Program-made: the position numbers and the translations under genes
Notes under the pieces: model-generated
Told to the model about the DNA's origin: nothing
The model's input: the letters and a program-made list of their open reading frames with translations, nothing else
Database searches by the model: none
Part shown: positions 19,548-27,613 of the stretch, piece after piece
How the letters are laid out: each line of letters starts with the position of its first letter
How positions within the stretch are numbered: position 1 is the stretch's first letter
DNA from: Nitratireductor soli
Lineage (GTDB): Bacteria; Pseudomonadota; Alphaproteobacteria; Rhizobiales; Rhizobiaceae
Direction: 5' to 3'
DNA length: 64,000 nt
NCBI RefSeq assembly: GCF_001050155.1
Contig: NZ_LFVY01000015.1
Location: forward strand, 1-64,000

Positions 19548-20026
19548 GAGCATTTTGCGGCCAAATGGACTCGTTTGGCATCGCTGAATGCGGTGGACAC
19601 AACTGAACAGGGCATTGTGAGTGAACCTGTGCTCACGAAAAATGCCCTGGTCCTTTGGCTGGAGCGTCACAAGCAGGGCGCTCCGGCAAGGCGGCGGCGA
19701 GAGCAACCGACGGGAACCGGCCCACAAGGCGCCGGCTTGTTTTCCGTGCGCTCGTGCAGGGCGCAGCGACGCTCCGTTCGCCGCAGTCTTTTCCGGTCGT
19801 CGCCCTGCATTGCGGCCTTGATTGCGGCCTTGGCATCCGATGGCATGACGGGCGAAAGCGGCGAAGCCGCGCCGCTTTGCGCACACGGCCGGTTACAACG
19901 CGAATCCATCGGTGAATGCCCTGTGGAGCCTTGTTCAGCTGGCATTCAGATGCGTTTGCCTATTTCCCCTAGCAAAGCTGCCGCCCCTCCCCGACACCCG
20001 GCAGCGCTTGACGAAGAGGTAACCCG
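19548..20026. other. Gene-poor interval upstream of the BA14K gene
   Basis: About 480 bases. It begins with a mosaic-repeat fragment (AAGAGCATTTTGCGGCCAAA). The rest has open frames on both strands without domain signals. The final 20 bases carry GAAGAGGTAA, the BA14K ribosome-binding site. Confidence 0.45.
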
Positions 20027-20473
20027 ATGAAGAGCATCCTGAAGACGAGCATTCTTTCCCTGGCCGTGGCGGCGATGACGCTCAGCGCCGTTTCAACGGC
20101 GAGCGCCGACCGCTGGCACAGGCATCACAGAAGCAATGGCGACGCGGTGGCCGCCGGTGTTCTCGGCCTGGCGGCGGGCGCCATCGTTGGCGGCCTGCTG
20201 TCGGACTCGCGCCGCAACGATCGCGTCTACATCGATCCGCCACGCCGCTATTACCCGGTCGAACGCGATTACTATCCGGTAGAGCGCGACTACTATCCGG
20301 CGGAGCAACGCTACAACAGGCCATACGCTCAGCCGACCTATTACCGCAGCACATTGGAGCCATGGTCGCGCGAGTGGTACCGCTATTGCTCGACGCGCTA
20401 TCGCAGCTTCGACGCGCGCAGCGGCACCTTCATGGGTTACGACGGCCGCCGGCATTTCTGCCAGCCGAACTGA
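20027..20473 (+). CDS. BA14K family protein with YYPVERD repeats
   Basis: A 148-residue secreted protein. Residues 1-27 are a signal peptide ending STASA. A Gly/Ala hydrophobic segment (AAGVLGLAAGAIVGGLL) follows, then three tandem copies of YYPVERD/YYPAEQR near residues 75-97. The BA14K C-terminal motif is C-STRYRSFDARSGTFMGYDGRRHFC. It is longer than the 110-residue BA14K protein at 4139 because of the Tyr/Pro repeat. An intrinsic terminator follows. Exported, function unknown. Confidence 0.88.
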   Translation: MKSILKTSILSLAVAAMTLSAVSTASADRWHRHHRSNGDAVAAGVLGLAAGAIVGGLLSDSRRNDRVYIDPPRRYYPVERDYYPVERDYYPAEQRYNRPYAQPTYYRSTLEPWSREWYRYCSTRYRSFDARSGTFMGYDGRRHFCQPN

Positions 20474-20531
20474 GGCCGACCGGGCGAAAGCGAACGGCAC
20501 GATTCCGGGAAAACCGGGCCGGAACCAGAAA

Positions 20532-20572
20532 AGAGAGCCGCGCATTGGCCAGGATGCGCGGCTCTTTGAAGA
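20532..20572 (+). terminator. Intrinsic terminator after BA14K
   Basis: AGAGCCGCGCAT and ATGCGCGGCTCT pair in a 12-bp perfect stem with an 8-base loop, followed by TTTG. It is the first strong hairpin after the 20473 stop. Confidence 0.8.
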
Positions 20573-20656
20573 ATGAAGACTGGTTGAAAAATGAAGACTG
20601 GGCCGAAATCCCAGTCTTTCCCTTGTCAAATCTGTCAGCAATGATCGTTTACGCCA

Positions 20657-20816
20657 GAGAGCCATGCGCCCATTCGGGCGCTACACATTCGGGCGCTACA
20701 CAAGGGCGCTACACAAGGGCGCTACACAAGGGCACTCCATTTCTTTGATTTCCGCACTTATGCACGTTCCGCATTTATGCACGTCAAGTGTTTCCACCTG
20801 ACCGCAAAAACGGCAA
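20657..20816. repeat. Mosaic hairpin repeat, copy 4, with internal tandem repeats
   Basis: It begins AGAGCCATGCGCCCATTCGG. About 20668-20737 repeats the 13- to 14-base unit GGGCGCTACACAA about five times. It continues with ATTTCTTTGATTTCCGCA and a degenerate hairpin (TATGCACG twice), then CAAGTGTTTCCACCTGACCG. The first module has expanded by slippage. Confidence 0.75.
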
Positions 20817-21087
20817 AGAACACGCAACGCAAAACAGGGGTAATTTCGTGCACGGAGACAAAACTCCCCGCGAAACGCAACCCGTTGCACTTGCCAAGGC
20901 AATCACTGTCACGCGTGACGCAACGCTGACCGTCCGCAACGGCATCATGACACGATGTAACCGATACGATATCGAGGCAATGCCCCCGCAGCAATCGGGC
21001 TCACGCCAGAATCCACAACTTATTGGCGAATGAAGCGGAAGATTGCACGGAAGATCGCTCGCCGTCCGGCTCCCGCTTGACTCACGA
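20817..21087. other. Interval upstream of the ArsR operon
   Basis: About 270 bases with lower GC and no supported gene. An open plus-strand frame of 81 codons beginning at 20788 has no ribosome-binding site or domain. Confidence 0.4.
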
Positions 21088-21130
21088 ATAACTCTCCGGT
21101 TATTGAACAGATTAATAACCAGAGAGTTAT
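21088..21130 (+). promoter_or_regulatory. 17-bp inverted-repeat operator of the ArsR-type regulator
   Basis: ATAACTCTCCGGTTATT (21088-21104) and AATAACCAGAGAGTTAT (21114-21130) are reverse complements with one mismatch, separated by nine bases, and end eight bases before the regulator's start codon. The position and symmetry suit autorepression by the ArsR-family dimer encoded just downstream. Confidence 0.82.
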
Positions 21131-21137
21131 CGATTTC

Positions 21138-21461
21138 ATGCCAGAGCCCCATCATGTCCTCTTCAAGACACTCGCCGACCCGACGCGACGGGCGATCTTC
21201 GAGCGGCTGTGCCGCGACGGAGACACGACCGTCGCGGCCTTGACCGCCAGGGCCGGGGTCTCGCAGCCCGCCGTGTCAAAACATCTGGCGATCCTGAAAC
21301 GGGCCGGGCTCGTACGTGACCGCCAGGAAGGACGCCAAACGCACTATAGCGCCGAGCTCGATGCCCTGGCCCCGCTGGTCGACTGGACGAACCGGATGAA
21401 CGGCTTCTGGCAAAACCGGTTCGATGACCTTGAAGACCTGCTGAAAAGGATGGACCAATGA
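21138..21461 (+). CDS. ArsR family transcriptional regulator
   Basis: A 107-residue winged-helix regulator. The start MPEPHHVLFKTLADPTRRAI and recognition helix region VSQPAVSKHLAILKRAGLV are typical of the ArsR subgroup that is paired with SRPBCC proteins. No metal-binding CxC motif is present, so it probably responds to something other than metal. It overlaps the next gene by four bases (ATGA). A strong inverted repeat lies immediately upstream. Confidence 0.92.
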   Translation: MPEPHHVLFKTLADPTRRAIFERLCRDGDTTVAALTARAGVSQPAVSKHLAILKRAGLVRDRQEGRQTHYSAELDALAPLVDWTNRMNGFWQNRFDDLEDLLKRMDQ

Positions 21462-21868
21462 ACGATGCCGCGCCCGAAACGCTTTCCGTCGTCGTCGAGC
21501 GGGAAATGCCCCACCCGCCGGAAAAGATCTGGCGTGCGCTCACGCAACCACACCTGATCGAGGAGTGGCTCATGAAGAATGCGTTCAGACCCGTTATGGA
21601 CCATCGTTTCAATCTGACAGCCGACTGGGGCAGCGTCGATTGCAAGGTCCAGGCAGTCGAACCGAACAGGGCGCTGTCCTACAGCTGGGACACCAAGGAC
21701 CTCAGAAGCGTCGTCACCTGGACCCTCACGCCGACCGGCACGGGAACGCTCCTGCGCATGGAGCAGGAAGGCTTTCGATCGGACCAGCAGCCCTATTACC
21801 GGGGCGCCCAGGCCGGATGGCCGCGCTTTTTCGCCAACCTGGAAGAGGTTCTTGCGCGGATCGACTGA
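21458..21868 (+). CDS. SRPBCC/AHSA1 family protein
   Basis: A 136-residue START-like (activator of Hsp90 ATPase homologue 1-like) protein. It opens with SVVVEREMPHPPEKIWRALT and keeps the family features HLIEEWLM, a central beta-sheet (TWTLTPTGTGTLLRMEQEGF) and a C-terminal helix (FFANLEEVLARID). This fold binds hydrophobic ligands. It is translationally coupled to the ArsR regulator, a very common pair, but the ligand is not known. Confidence 0.9.
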   Translation: MNDAAPETLSVVVEREMPHPPEKIWRALTQPHLIEEWLMKNAFRPVMDHRFNLTADWGSVDCKVQAVEPNRALSYSWDTKDLRSVVTWTLTPTGTGTLLRMEQEGFRSDQQPYYRGAQAGWPRFFANLEEVLARID

Positions 21869-21952
21869 CGGCCGCGTGGGAACCACCATCGGGCCGCCCC
21901 GGCGGCCCGCCTCAACACGATTGCAAGCCCGACCACGAAGGAGGAACAACCA

Positions 21953-22174
21953 TTGGACTTGAGCAAATGGGTGCGGCAGATTCACCGCTGGCTTTCCATA
22001 GCGTTTACGGCGGTCGTCGCCTTCATCTTCATCATGCTCGGGATGGGAAGGGAGCCGGCCGAATGGGTGTATTTCACGCCGTTGCTGCCGCTCGCCCTGC
22101 TCCTCTTCACGGGCCTGTACATGTTCGTGCTACCCTATGCAGCCAACTGGCGCAGCGGGCGGGCCGACGGGTAG
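21953..22174 (+). CDS. Small two-segment membrane protein with TTG start
   Basis: A 73-residue protein with hydrophobic segments at about residues 13-31 and 41-62. The segment before the first is basic (KWVRQIHRW) and the C-terminus is charged. The start is TTG at 21953, supported by AAGGAGG centred about 11 bases upstream; there is no ATG in a suitable place. It sits in the ArsR operon between the SRPBCC and DUF1801 genes. No family was recognised with certainty. Confidence 0.75.
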   Translation: MDLSKWVRQIHRWLSIAFTAVVAFIFIMLGMGREPAEWVYFTPLLPLALLLFTGLYMFVLPYAANWRSGRADG

Positions 22175-22185
22175 GAGCGAAGGCG

Positions 22186-22653
22186 ATGGCCGTGAATGCA
22201 TCCGGCAAGCCAAAGAAGACGGGAGCGATGACGGGCACGGCGGCCGACGCCAAGCCGGTCCTGCTTTCAGGCGGCAACCCGCAGATCGCCAAGGCCTATG
22301 GCGACGCCCCCGTGCAGGCTTATATCGCGGCCATGCCGGGCTGGAAGAGCGATCTCGGGCGGCGCCTCGACGCGCGCATCGAGGAAGCCGTCCCCAACGT
22401 GCACAAGGCGGTCAAATGGAACTCGCCATTCTATGGGATCGAGGGCCAGGGATGGTTTCTCAGCCTTCACTGCTTCACCAGATACGTCAAGGTGGCCTTC
22501 TTCCGCGGCACCTCGCTGCGCCCCGTTCCCCCCGGAGAATCGAGGACAAAGGAGACGCGCTACCTCAACATCCATGAGGAGGACCGGCTCGACGAGGCAC
22601 TGTTCGCCGACTGGGTGAAACAGGCCAGCCGATTGCCGGGCGAGCGGATGTGA
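22186..22653 (+). CDS. DUF1801 domain protein
   Basis: A 155-residue protein of the DUF1801 (YdhG-like) family. It has a variable Lys/Ala-rich N-terminus, then VQAYIAAMPGWKSDLGRRLD, the conserved KWNSPFYGIEGQGWFLSLHC core, and a KVAFFRGTSL strand. The start at 22186 follows GGAGCGAAGG. It lies in the ArsR operon, 12 bases after the membrane protein. Function is unknown; the fold is an iron-chaperone (frataxin-like) type in some members, which cannot be judged here. Confidence 0.85.
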   Translation: MAVNASGKPKKTGAMTGTAADAKPVLLSGGNPQIAKAYGDAPVQAYIAAMPGWKSDLGRRLDARIEEAVPNVHKAVKWNSPFYGIEGQGWFLSLHCFTRYVKVAFFRGTSLRPVPPGESRTKETRYLNIHEEDRLDEALFADWVKQASRLPGERM

Positions 22654-22697
22654 GCGGCGGGCGGACGACGACAATCACCAACAGGACGACGACCGAC

Positions 22698-23111
22698 ATG
22701 GACAGCAGGAAGAACGGCGCAAACGGCGAGGAAGCTTCCCCCGCCGAACGGATCGACGCGCGGATCGCCGAACTGGGCGACTGGCGGGGCGCGAAGCTTG
22801 CCCGGCTGCGGGCGCTTATCAAGGAAGCCGACCCCGAAATGGCCGAGGAATGGAAATGGCGGGGGGTTCCGGTGTGGTCGCATGCCGGCATCATCTGCAC
22901 CGGCGAGACTTACAAGGCCGTGGTGAAGCTGACCTTCGCCAAGGGCGCCGCGCTGGCGGACCCCGCGGGCCTGTTCAACGCCAGCCTCGACGGCAACACC
23001 AGGCGGGCCATCGATTTCCGTGAGGAGGACGCGATCGACGAAACCGCGTTCAAGACGCTCATTCGCGCCGCCGTGGCGCTGAACCTGGCGCAGCAGGCGG
23101 GGAGAGGGTAA
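22698..23111 (+). CDS. DUF1801 domain protein (second)
   Basis: A 137-residue DUF1801 protein. The core EEWKWRGVPVWSHAGIICTG and YKAVVKLTFAKGAAL match the family, and IDARIAELGDWRGAKLARLR precedes it. An in-frame GTG at 22650 would add 16 Thr-rich residues and overlap the upstream stop by four bases. The ATG at 22698 is preferred because the family-like region starts there, but the ribosome-binding site is weak for both. It is the last gene of the ArsR operon and only distantly similar to the preceding DUF1801. Confidence 0.82.
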   Translation: MDSRKNGANGEEASPAERIDARIAELGDWRGAKLARLRALIKEADPEMAEEWKWRGVPVWSHAGIICTGETYKAVVKLTFAKGAALADPAGLFNASLDGNTRRAIDFREEDAIDETAFKTLIRAAVALNLAQQAGRG

Positions 23112-23147
23112 GGGTGAGGGGCGAGCACCGGAGGAACCCGCGATCCC

Positions 23148-23789
23148 CTAAACCAGAAACGGATTGCCGCGACGCTCGTCGCCGAAGCGTCCGCCCAGCC
23201 CGTGGCCGCACAGGAACTCGACATCGTCGCCGAGCGGCAGCAGCTTTTCCTTGATCGAACGGATCAGCGCGTCGTGATCCCCGCCCGGCAGATCCGTGCG
23301 CCCGACAGAGCCGCTGAACAGCACATCGCCGACATGCGCGAAACGCGCCGCGCGGTTGAAGAAAACCACATGGCCCGGCGCATGGCCGGGGCAATGCAGC
23401 ACCTCGAAGACGTGATCGCCGAAGGAAACGGTCTCGCCCTCGGCGAGAAAGCGGTCCGGCGTGACGTTGCGCACCCCGTCGGTGAGACCGAACATGCGCG
23501 CCTGGGTCTCGAGATTGTCGAGCAGTTCGCGGTCGGCCTCGTGCGGACCGATCAGGCTGACCTCGAGCGCTTCCTTGAGCTCCATCGCTCCGCCGGCATG
23601 GTCGATATGCCCATGGGTCAGCCAGATCGCCTCGATGGTGATGCCGTTATCCTCGATGGCGGCGCGAATACGGTCCACCTCGCCGCCGGGATCGACCACC
23701 ACGCCGCGCTTCTCGCTGTCATCGAACAGGATGGCGCAATTCTGCTGGAACGGCGTTACCGGAATGATGCCGACGCGCAACGCGCCCAT
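23148..23789 (-). CDS. MBL-fold metallo-hydrolase
   Basis: A 213-residue metallo-beta-lactamase-fold hydrolase of the glyoxalase II-like group (YcbL type). The dinuclear metal motif THGHIDH is at residues 58-64. A further His is in HCPGHAPGHVVF, Asp in HVGDVLFSGSVGRTDL, and the last His in FLCGHG. The substrate is not determinable; hydrolysis of a thioester or similar ester is usual. GGGAGAAG lies about 7 bases before the ATG. Monocistronic. Confidence 0.92.
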   Translation of the reverse strand: MGALRVGIIPVTPFQQNCAILFDDSEKRGVVVDPGGEVDRIRAAIEDNGITIEAIWLTHGHIDHAGGAMELKEALEVSLIGPHEADRELLDNLETQARMFGLTDGVRNVTPDRFLAEGETVSFGDHVFEVLHCPGHAPGHVVFFNRAARFAHVGDVLFSGSVGRTDLPGGDHDALIRSIKEKLLPLGDDVEFLCGHGLGGRFGDERRGNPFLV

Positions 23790-23889
23790 GAGCTTCTCCC
23801 TGACAGAACACACGACGACTGAACACACGAGGACCGAATGCCCGGCAACCAAGCATGCCGACACCCCACCAAACGGCCTGACCGTGACG

Positions 23890-23930
23890 AAAAACAAGAA
23901 ACGGGCGGCTTGCGGCCGCCCGTTTCTAAG
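23890..23930 (-). terminator. Intrinsic terminator of the Gly-rich protein gene
   Basis: On the minus strand AAACGGGCGGC and GCCGCCCGTTT form an 11-bp stem with a 5-base loop, followed by CTTGTTTTTCG. It is 17 bases past the stop at 23947. Confidence 0.88.
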
Positions 23931-23946
23931 AAACTCTACAGGCGTC

Positions 23947-24225
23947 TCAGCTTTTATTGCCCATCGCGCCCATGACGGCGCCGACGACACCCGTCAGAAC
24001 ACCACCACCAACGACACCGCCGATGGCATCGCCAAGCAGCCCGCTCATAGCACCGGCATCACCACCCATGCCGGAAAGAAGAGCGCCACCGCCGACACCG
24101 CCGATGATGCCTGCCAATATCTTAGCACCATGGCCCATTGCGGCCTTTTTCACTACGGCGCCGACTGCCTCGCCACCGATAATGCCTGTTACCGCCTGAA
24201 CGATAATGGGGAGAAGTGCTTCCAT
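23947..24225 (-). CDS. Glycine-rich small hydrophobic protein
   Basis: A 92-residue protein, almost entirely Gly, Ala, Val and Met after residue 8. Glycine-zipper patterns (AVGAVV, IGGVGGGALLSGMGGDAG, AIGGVVGGGVLTGVVGAVMG) suggest association with membranes. The start at 24225 is supported by GAGGGA about 8 bases upstream. No signal-peptidase site is obvious. An intrinsic terminator follows. Small proteins of this kind are common and uncharacterised in rhizobia. Confidence 0.75.
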   Translation of the reverse strand: MEALLPIIVQAVTGIIGGEAVGAVVKKAAMGHGAKILAGIIGGVGGGALLSGMGGDAGAMSGLLGDAIGGVVGGGVLTGVVGAVMGAMGNKS

Positions 24226-24343
24226 GTCTGGTCCCTCATTCAACGCCGGCCTCCGGGGACCGGCGCACACATGAAAGCGCGAATTCGACCAAAGTCAAAT
24301 ACGAGACTGTGAATAGTCTAACCTAGAGGAAGAAGAAGGAAGA

Positions 24344-25237
24344 CTATTGCGCGGCGGCTCGCAGCCCCGGACGCACCTCGTTTGCATAGTCGTTCATCAG
24401 CAAACGCGTGATTTCGCCCACTTCGAAGCGGTATGGACCGACTTCCGAGACCGGTGTGACCTCGGCGGCGGTGCCGCACAGGAAGCACTGTTCGAAGCCC
24501 GTCAGTTCGTCGGGCATGATCGCCCGCTCGACCACTTCGATGCCGCGCCGGCGCGCCAGAGCGATCACCGTGCGCCGGGTGATTCCATCCAGGAAGCAGT
24601 CCGGCGTCGGCGTGTGGATCACGCCATCCTTGACGAAGAAGATGTTGGCGCCGGTGGCTTCGGCCACCTGGCCGCGCCAGTCGAGCATCATCGCATCGGC
24701 ATAGCCTTTCGCCTCCGCCGCGTGCTTCGACAGGGTGCATATCATGTACAGGCCAGCCGCCTTCGACTTGGACGGCGCGGTGCGCGGGTCGGGCCGGCAA
24801 TACTCGGCCATGTCGAGACGGATGCCCTTCAACCGCTGTTCGGGATCGAAATAGCTCGGCCACTGCCAGATGGCGATGGCGAGGTTGATGCGGTTGTTCT
24901 GCGCCGAAACGCCCATCATCTCGCTGCCGCGCCAGGCGATCGGCCGCACATAGGCATCGACAAAGCCCTGCTTGGCCAGAAGCGTACGGCAGGCCCCGTT
25001 GATCTCCTCGACCGACCAGGGAATGCGGAAACCGAGGATGCGGGCCGATTCGTGCAGCCGCTCCGTATGCTCGTTGAGCTTGAAGATCTCGCCGTCATAG
25101 GCGCGCTCGCCCTCGAACACGGCGCTGGCGTAATGCAGGCCGTGCGTCAGCACGTGAATCTTGGCGTCCGCCCATTTGACGAATTCGCCATTGAGCCAGA
25201 TAAAGCCCTCGAGCTGATCAAAAGGAACCGCTGCCAT
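24344..25237 (-). CDS. ilvE: Branched-chain amino acid aminotransferase
   Basis: A 297-residue PLP-dependent fold-type IV aminotransferase, interconverting Leu, Ile and Val with their 2-oxoacids. Family features include FEGERAYDGEIFKLNEHTER, the phosphate-binding and lysine region SKSKAAGLYMICTLSKHAA (Schiff-base Lys in this block), VAEATGANIFFVKDG, and LCGTAAEVTPV. The start at 25237 (MAAVPFDQLEGFIWLNGEFV) has GGAGAGG upstream; the eight-codon longer form is not favoured. Monocistronic, and divergent from the MarR gene across a repeat cluster. Confidence 0.93.
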   Translation of the reverse strand: MAAVPFDQLEGFIWLNGEFVKWADAKIHVLTHGLHYASAVFEGERAYDGEIFKLNEHTERLHESARILGFRIPWSVEEINGACRTLLAKQGFVDAYVRPIAWRGSEMMGVSAQNNRINLAIAIWQWPSYFDPEQRLKGIRLDMAEYCRPDPRTAPSKSKAAGLYMICTLSKHAAEAKGYADAMMLDWRGQVAEATGANIFFVKDGVIHTPTPDCFLDGITRRTVIALARRRGIEVVERAIMPDELTGFEQCFLCGTAAEVTPVSEVGPYRFEVGEITRLLMNDYANEVRPGLRAAAQ

Positions 25238-25326
25238 GTCACCTCTCCTGCCGGCGCCCACCGCTCGGGGCCCGGACGAAACCTGAAATGCCGCCCGCTG
25301 CGGACGACGCCTTCAATCAATCAGCC

Positions 25327-25374
25327 TGGTGGTGCGATCCTGACAGATGGGTACCATCTGTTTCGGTCAGACCA
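25327..25374. repeat. Two-hairpin element, chimeric copy (copy D)
   Basis: GGTGGTGCGATCCTGACAGA, from the hairpin-2 side, is joined through CCATCTGTTTCGGTCAGACC, from the hairpin-1 side, with no linker. The order is the reverse of copy C at 19141. Confidence 0.82.
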
Positions 25375-25376
25375 CT

Positions 25377-25493
25377 CGTGGTGCGATCCTAACAGATGGT
25401 ACCCATCTGTTAGGAAAAATCGCCCCACCAGATCAACAGCTTGTGGGCTGACTTATCGAAACAGATGGTACCCATCTGTTTCGGTCAGACCAC
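25377..25493. repeat. Two-hairpin element, full-length, reverse orientation (copy E)
   Basis: GTGGTGCGATCCTAACAGAT begins hairpin 2. The reversed linker AAAAATCGCCCCACCAGATC follows, then GCTTGTGGGCTGACTTATCG and hairpin 1, ending TTTCGGTCAGACCAC. Both loops read GGTACC, making the hairpins fully self-complementary. Confidence 0.88.
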
Positions 25494-25604
25494 CCGGCGC
25501 AACGGGAAGATTTTGAAGGATGTTCCCAAAAAACGCCTTCAGGAAACCTTTTTGTTCGCGCCAGGCCGAAAACATTGTCAAAAATTATCAATGTGCCGAA
25601 AATA

Positions 25605-25621
25605 TGTCAATAAGGCTGACA
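25605..25621. promoter_or_regulatory. Inverted repeat upstream of the MarR gene
   Basis: TGTCA and TGACA surround seven bases, 43 bases before the MarR start, in an AT-rich stretch (25570-25630) unlike the surrounding DNA. It is a possible regulator-binding site; the spacing is inferred only from symmetry. Confidence 0.4.
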
Positions 25622-25663
25622 TAAATTCTTCGCCATTCGAGACGAAACCGATTACAAGCAGCC

Positions 25664-26170
25664 ATGAGCCACAAAGACGCCCCGCCGATCAAAGCCCCGC
25701 TGACGCTGAAGGACGGCGTCGACTTCGCCATCATCGAGCATCTGTTCTTCGCCTATCGCGACTTCACCTCGGACCCGGACGCCATCCTGGCCGAATACGG
25801 CTTCGGCCGCGCGCATCACCGGGTGCTGCATTTCGTCAATCGCCGGCCCGGCCTGACGGTGGCCGAGTTGCTCGATGTCCTGCGCATCACCAAGCAGAGC
25901 CTGGCGCGCGTTCTCAAGCAACTGATCGACGACGAATACATCGTCCAGGTGCAGGGCCCGCGCGACCGCCGCCAGCGCGAGCTGTACCCGACGCAGAAGG
26001 GACGCGACCTGGCGCTGGCGCTGGCCCTGCCACAGTCCCGCCGCATCCGTGCGGCACTTGAAGAGGCGCAGCTTGCCGACAGTGCCGTGGTCGAGCGCTT
26101 CTTGCGCGCCATGGTCGATCCCGAGTTGCGCGCCCAGATGGACAAACTGCCCAATGGACGCTCGCAATAA
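25664..26170 (+). CDS. MarR family regulator (PetP-like)
   Basis: A 168-residue winged-helix MarR protein. The DNA-binding core reads LTVAELLDVLRITKQSLARV and the wing VQVQGPRDRRQRELYPT. A MarR gene immediately followed by an OmpR-type response regulator is the petP-petR arrangement described in Rhodobacter capsulatus, where both affect cytochrome bc1 expression; in this genome petABC is 30 kb away. The orthology is an inference from order and family only. The ligand is unknown. Confidence 0.85.
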   Translation: MSHKDAPPIKAPLTLKDGVDFAIIEHLFFAYRDFTSDPDAILAEYGFGRAHHRVLHFVNRRPGLTVAELLDVLRITKQSLARVLKQLIDDEYIVQVQGPRDRRQRELYPTQKGRDLALALALPQSRRIRAALEEAQLADSAVVERFLRAMVDPELRAQMDKLPNGRSQ

Positions 26171-26217
26171 CAAGGCGCTATCATTAGGGGAGCATCGCAG
26201 CCGTGGAGACCATGACC

Positions 26218-26940
26218 ATGAGCGAGACCGGCAGTGAGGGCAAGGAGGCCGCCATCCTCAGCGATGACGCGCCGCATCTGCTCGTCGTCGATGACGACAC
26301 GCGCATTCGTAGCCTTCTCAACCGCTTCCTGCGCGAGAACGGCTTTCGCGTCACCATTGCCGGCAATGCCGCCGAGGCGCGGCGCAAGCTGAACGGGCTG
26401 GACTTCGACCTGGCAATCCTCGACGTGATGATGCCTGGCGAGGACGGCGTCGCCCTGACGCGCGCCCTGCGCGCCGACAAGGACATGCCGATCCTGATGC
26501 TGACGGCGCTTTCGGAAACTGAAAGCCGCGTTGTCGGCCTGGAAGCCGGCGCCGACGATTACCTGCCCAAGCCCTTCGACCCGCGCGAGCTGGTGCTGCG
26601 CATCAACAACATACTGCGCCGCAGCGGCCCGCAGACCTCGCTGAAGGTGGAACAGGTGGTGTTCGGCCCCTATGCGTTCCAGATTTCGCGCCGCGAGTTG
26701 AAGCACACCGGCAAGCTGGTCAAGCTGACCGACCGCGAACGCGAGATCATGGTGATCTTCGCCGAACGCGCCGGCGAGACCGTGCCGCGCCATGAACTGG
26801 TCGGCGAGGATTCGGAAGTCGGCGAACGCACCATCGACGTGCAGATCAACCGCCTGCGCCGCAAGATCGAGCGCGACCCGTCAAACCCGGTCTATCTGCA
26901 GACCGTGCGCGGCATCGGCTATCGGCTGAGCGTCGAATAG
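26218..26940 (+). CDS. OmpR-family response regulator (PetR-like)
   Basis: A 240-residue two-component regulator. Its receiver domain has the acidic pair D25-D27, phosphoacceptor Asp69 in LAILDVMMP, and the Lys in YLPKPFDP. The winged-helix effector domain spans about residues 140-238 (LTDREREIMVIFAERAGETV, RTIDVQINRLRRKIE). ATG at 26218 is chosen because GGAG lies 10 bases upstream; ATG 26212 and GTG 26203 are alternatives. It follows the MarR gene by 47 bases. Its likely partner kinase is at 27614, separated by one convergent gene. Confidence 0.92.
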   Translation: MSETGSEGKEAAILSDDAPHLLVVDDDTRIRSLLNRFLRENGFRVTIAGNAAEARRKLNGLDFDLAILDVMMPGEDGVALTRALRADKDMPILMLTALSETESRVVGLEAGADDYLPKPFDPRELVLRINNILRRSGPQTSLKVEQVVFGPYAFQISRRELKHTGKLVKLTDREREIMVIFAERAGETVPRHELVGEDSEVGERTIDVQINRLRRKIERDPSNPVYLQTVRGIGYRLSVE

Positions 26941-26949
26941 GCTCCCGGC

Positions 26950-27294
26950 CTATATCTCCAACGCCTGATAGTTGGCGATGTCCGCCTTGATGCCGAGGCG
27001 ATCGATCATTTCGCGGGGATTGAAGCCGATGCCCGCATGCAGCGCCGCGACCGCCGCCGACGCACGCTCCATCGCGGCAACGCTTTCCCATTCGACCATC
27101 GTCACGAAATTGAAGGCGCCCGGCCCCGAGGCCTGTTCGAGGATCACATCCTGGACGAAGCCCTGCTGCTGGCGCAGCGTCGCATGGGTCGTGGCGACGC
27201 GTTCGAGAAACGCGCCGCGCGCCGCGGGCGGAACGACGAATTTATCGACGCGATAGTGGGGTGAAGACGGCTGCGGGCTTTCGGCTGACGACAT
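26950..27294 (-). CDS. Antibiotic biosynthesis monooxygenase-like protein
   Basis: A 114-residue dimeric alpha/beta-barrel protein of the ABM superfamily. The N-terminal strand YRVDKFVVPPAARGAFLERV and the FNFVTMVEWESVAAMERASA segment are typical. ABM proteins range from heme-degrading or quinol monooxygenases to proteins with no activity; no catalytic residue can be fixed here. The start at 27294 has TGGAG about 8 bases upstream. It is convergent with the response regulator, with only nine bases between the stop codons. Confidence 0.82.
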   Translation of the reverse strand: MSSAESPQPSSPHYRVDKFVVPPAARGAFLERVATTHATLRQQQGFVQDVILEQASGPGAFNFVTMVEWESVAAMERASAAVAALHAGIGFNPREMIDRLGIKADIANYQALEI

Positions 27295-27504
27295 CTGATC
27301 TGCTCCATTGGTCGCAAACATGCAGGTGCTGCATGGCGTTTTGTAATCCGAGTATCGGACCTCAACCATGGTTGAGGTCAAGAGGTGAATGCCGTGTTTC
27401 GCATCATCGAGACGCGGCGTTGGTCCGGCGCACCGGAGGCAGCCTGCGGGCAAATCAAGTTTGCCCGGAAAGCCGGTTTCCACTTGCCAAATCAATGCCT
27501 GGTG

Positions 27505-27571
27505 GTCTGGTGGGGCGATTTTTCCTAACAGATGGGTAGCATCTGTTAGGATCGCACCACTAGGATCGGCG
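27505..27571. repeat. Two-hairpin element, right half (copy F)
   Basis: CTGGTGGGGCGATTTTTCCT, then hairpin CCTAACAGATGG/CCATCTGTTAGG interrupted by a GTAG loop (one arm reads GCATCTG), then ATCGCACCACTAGGATC. It lies just upstream of the histidine-kinase gene. Confidence 0.85.
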
Positions 27572-27613
27572 GTGGAACAGGCCACTGAAACGGGGCGCCG
27601 AAACACAGGCGGA

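Noticed and set aside
20668-20737. Small tandem array as a CRISPR or tRNA cluster
   Set aside because: Units of 13-14 bases without spacers, lying within a mosaic repeat; slippage explains it.
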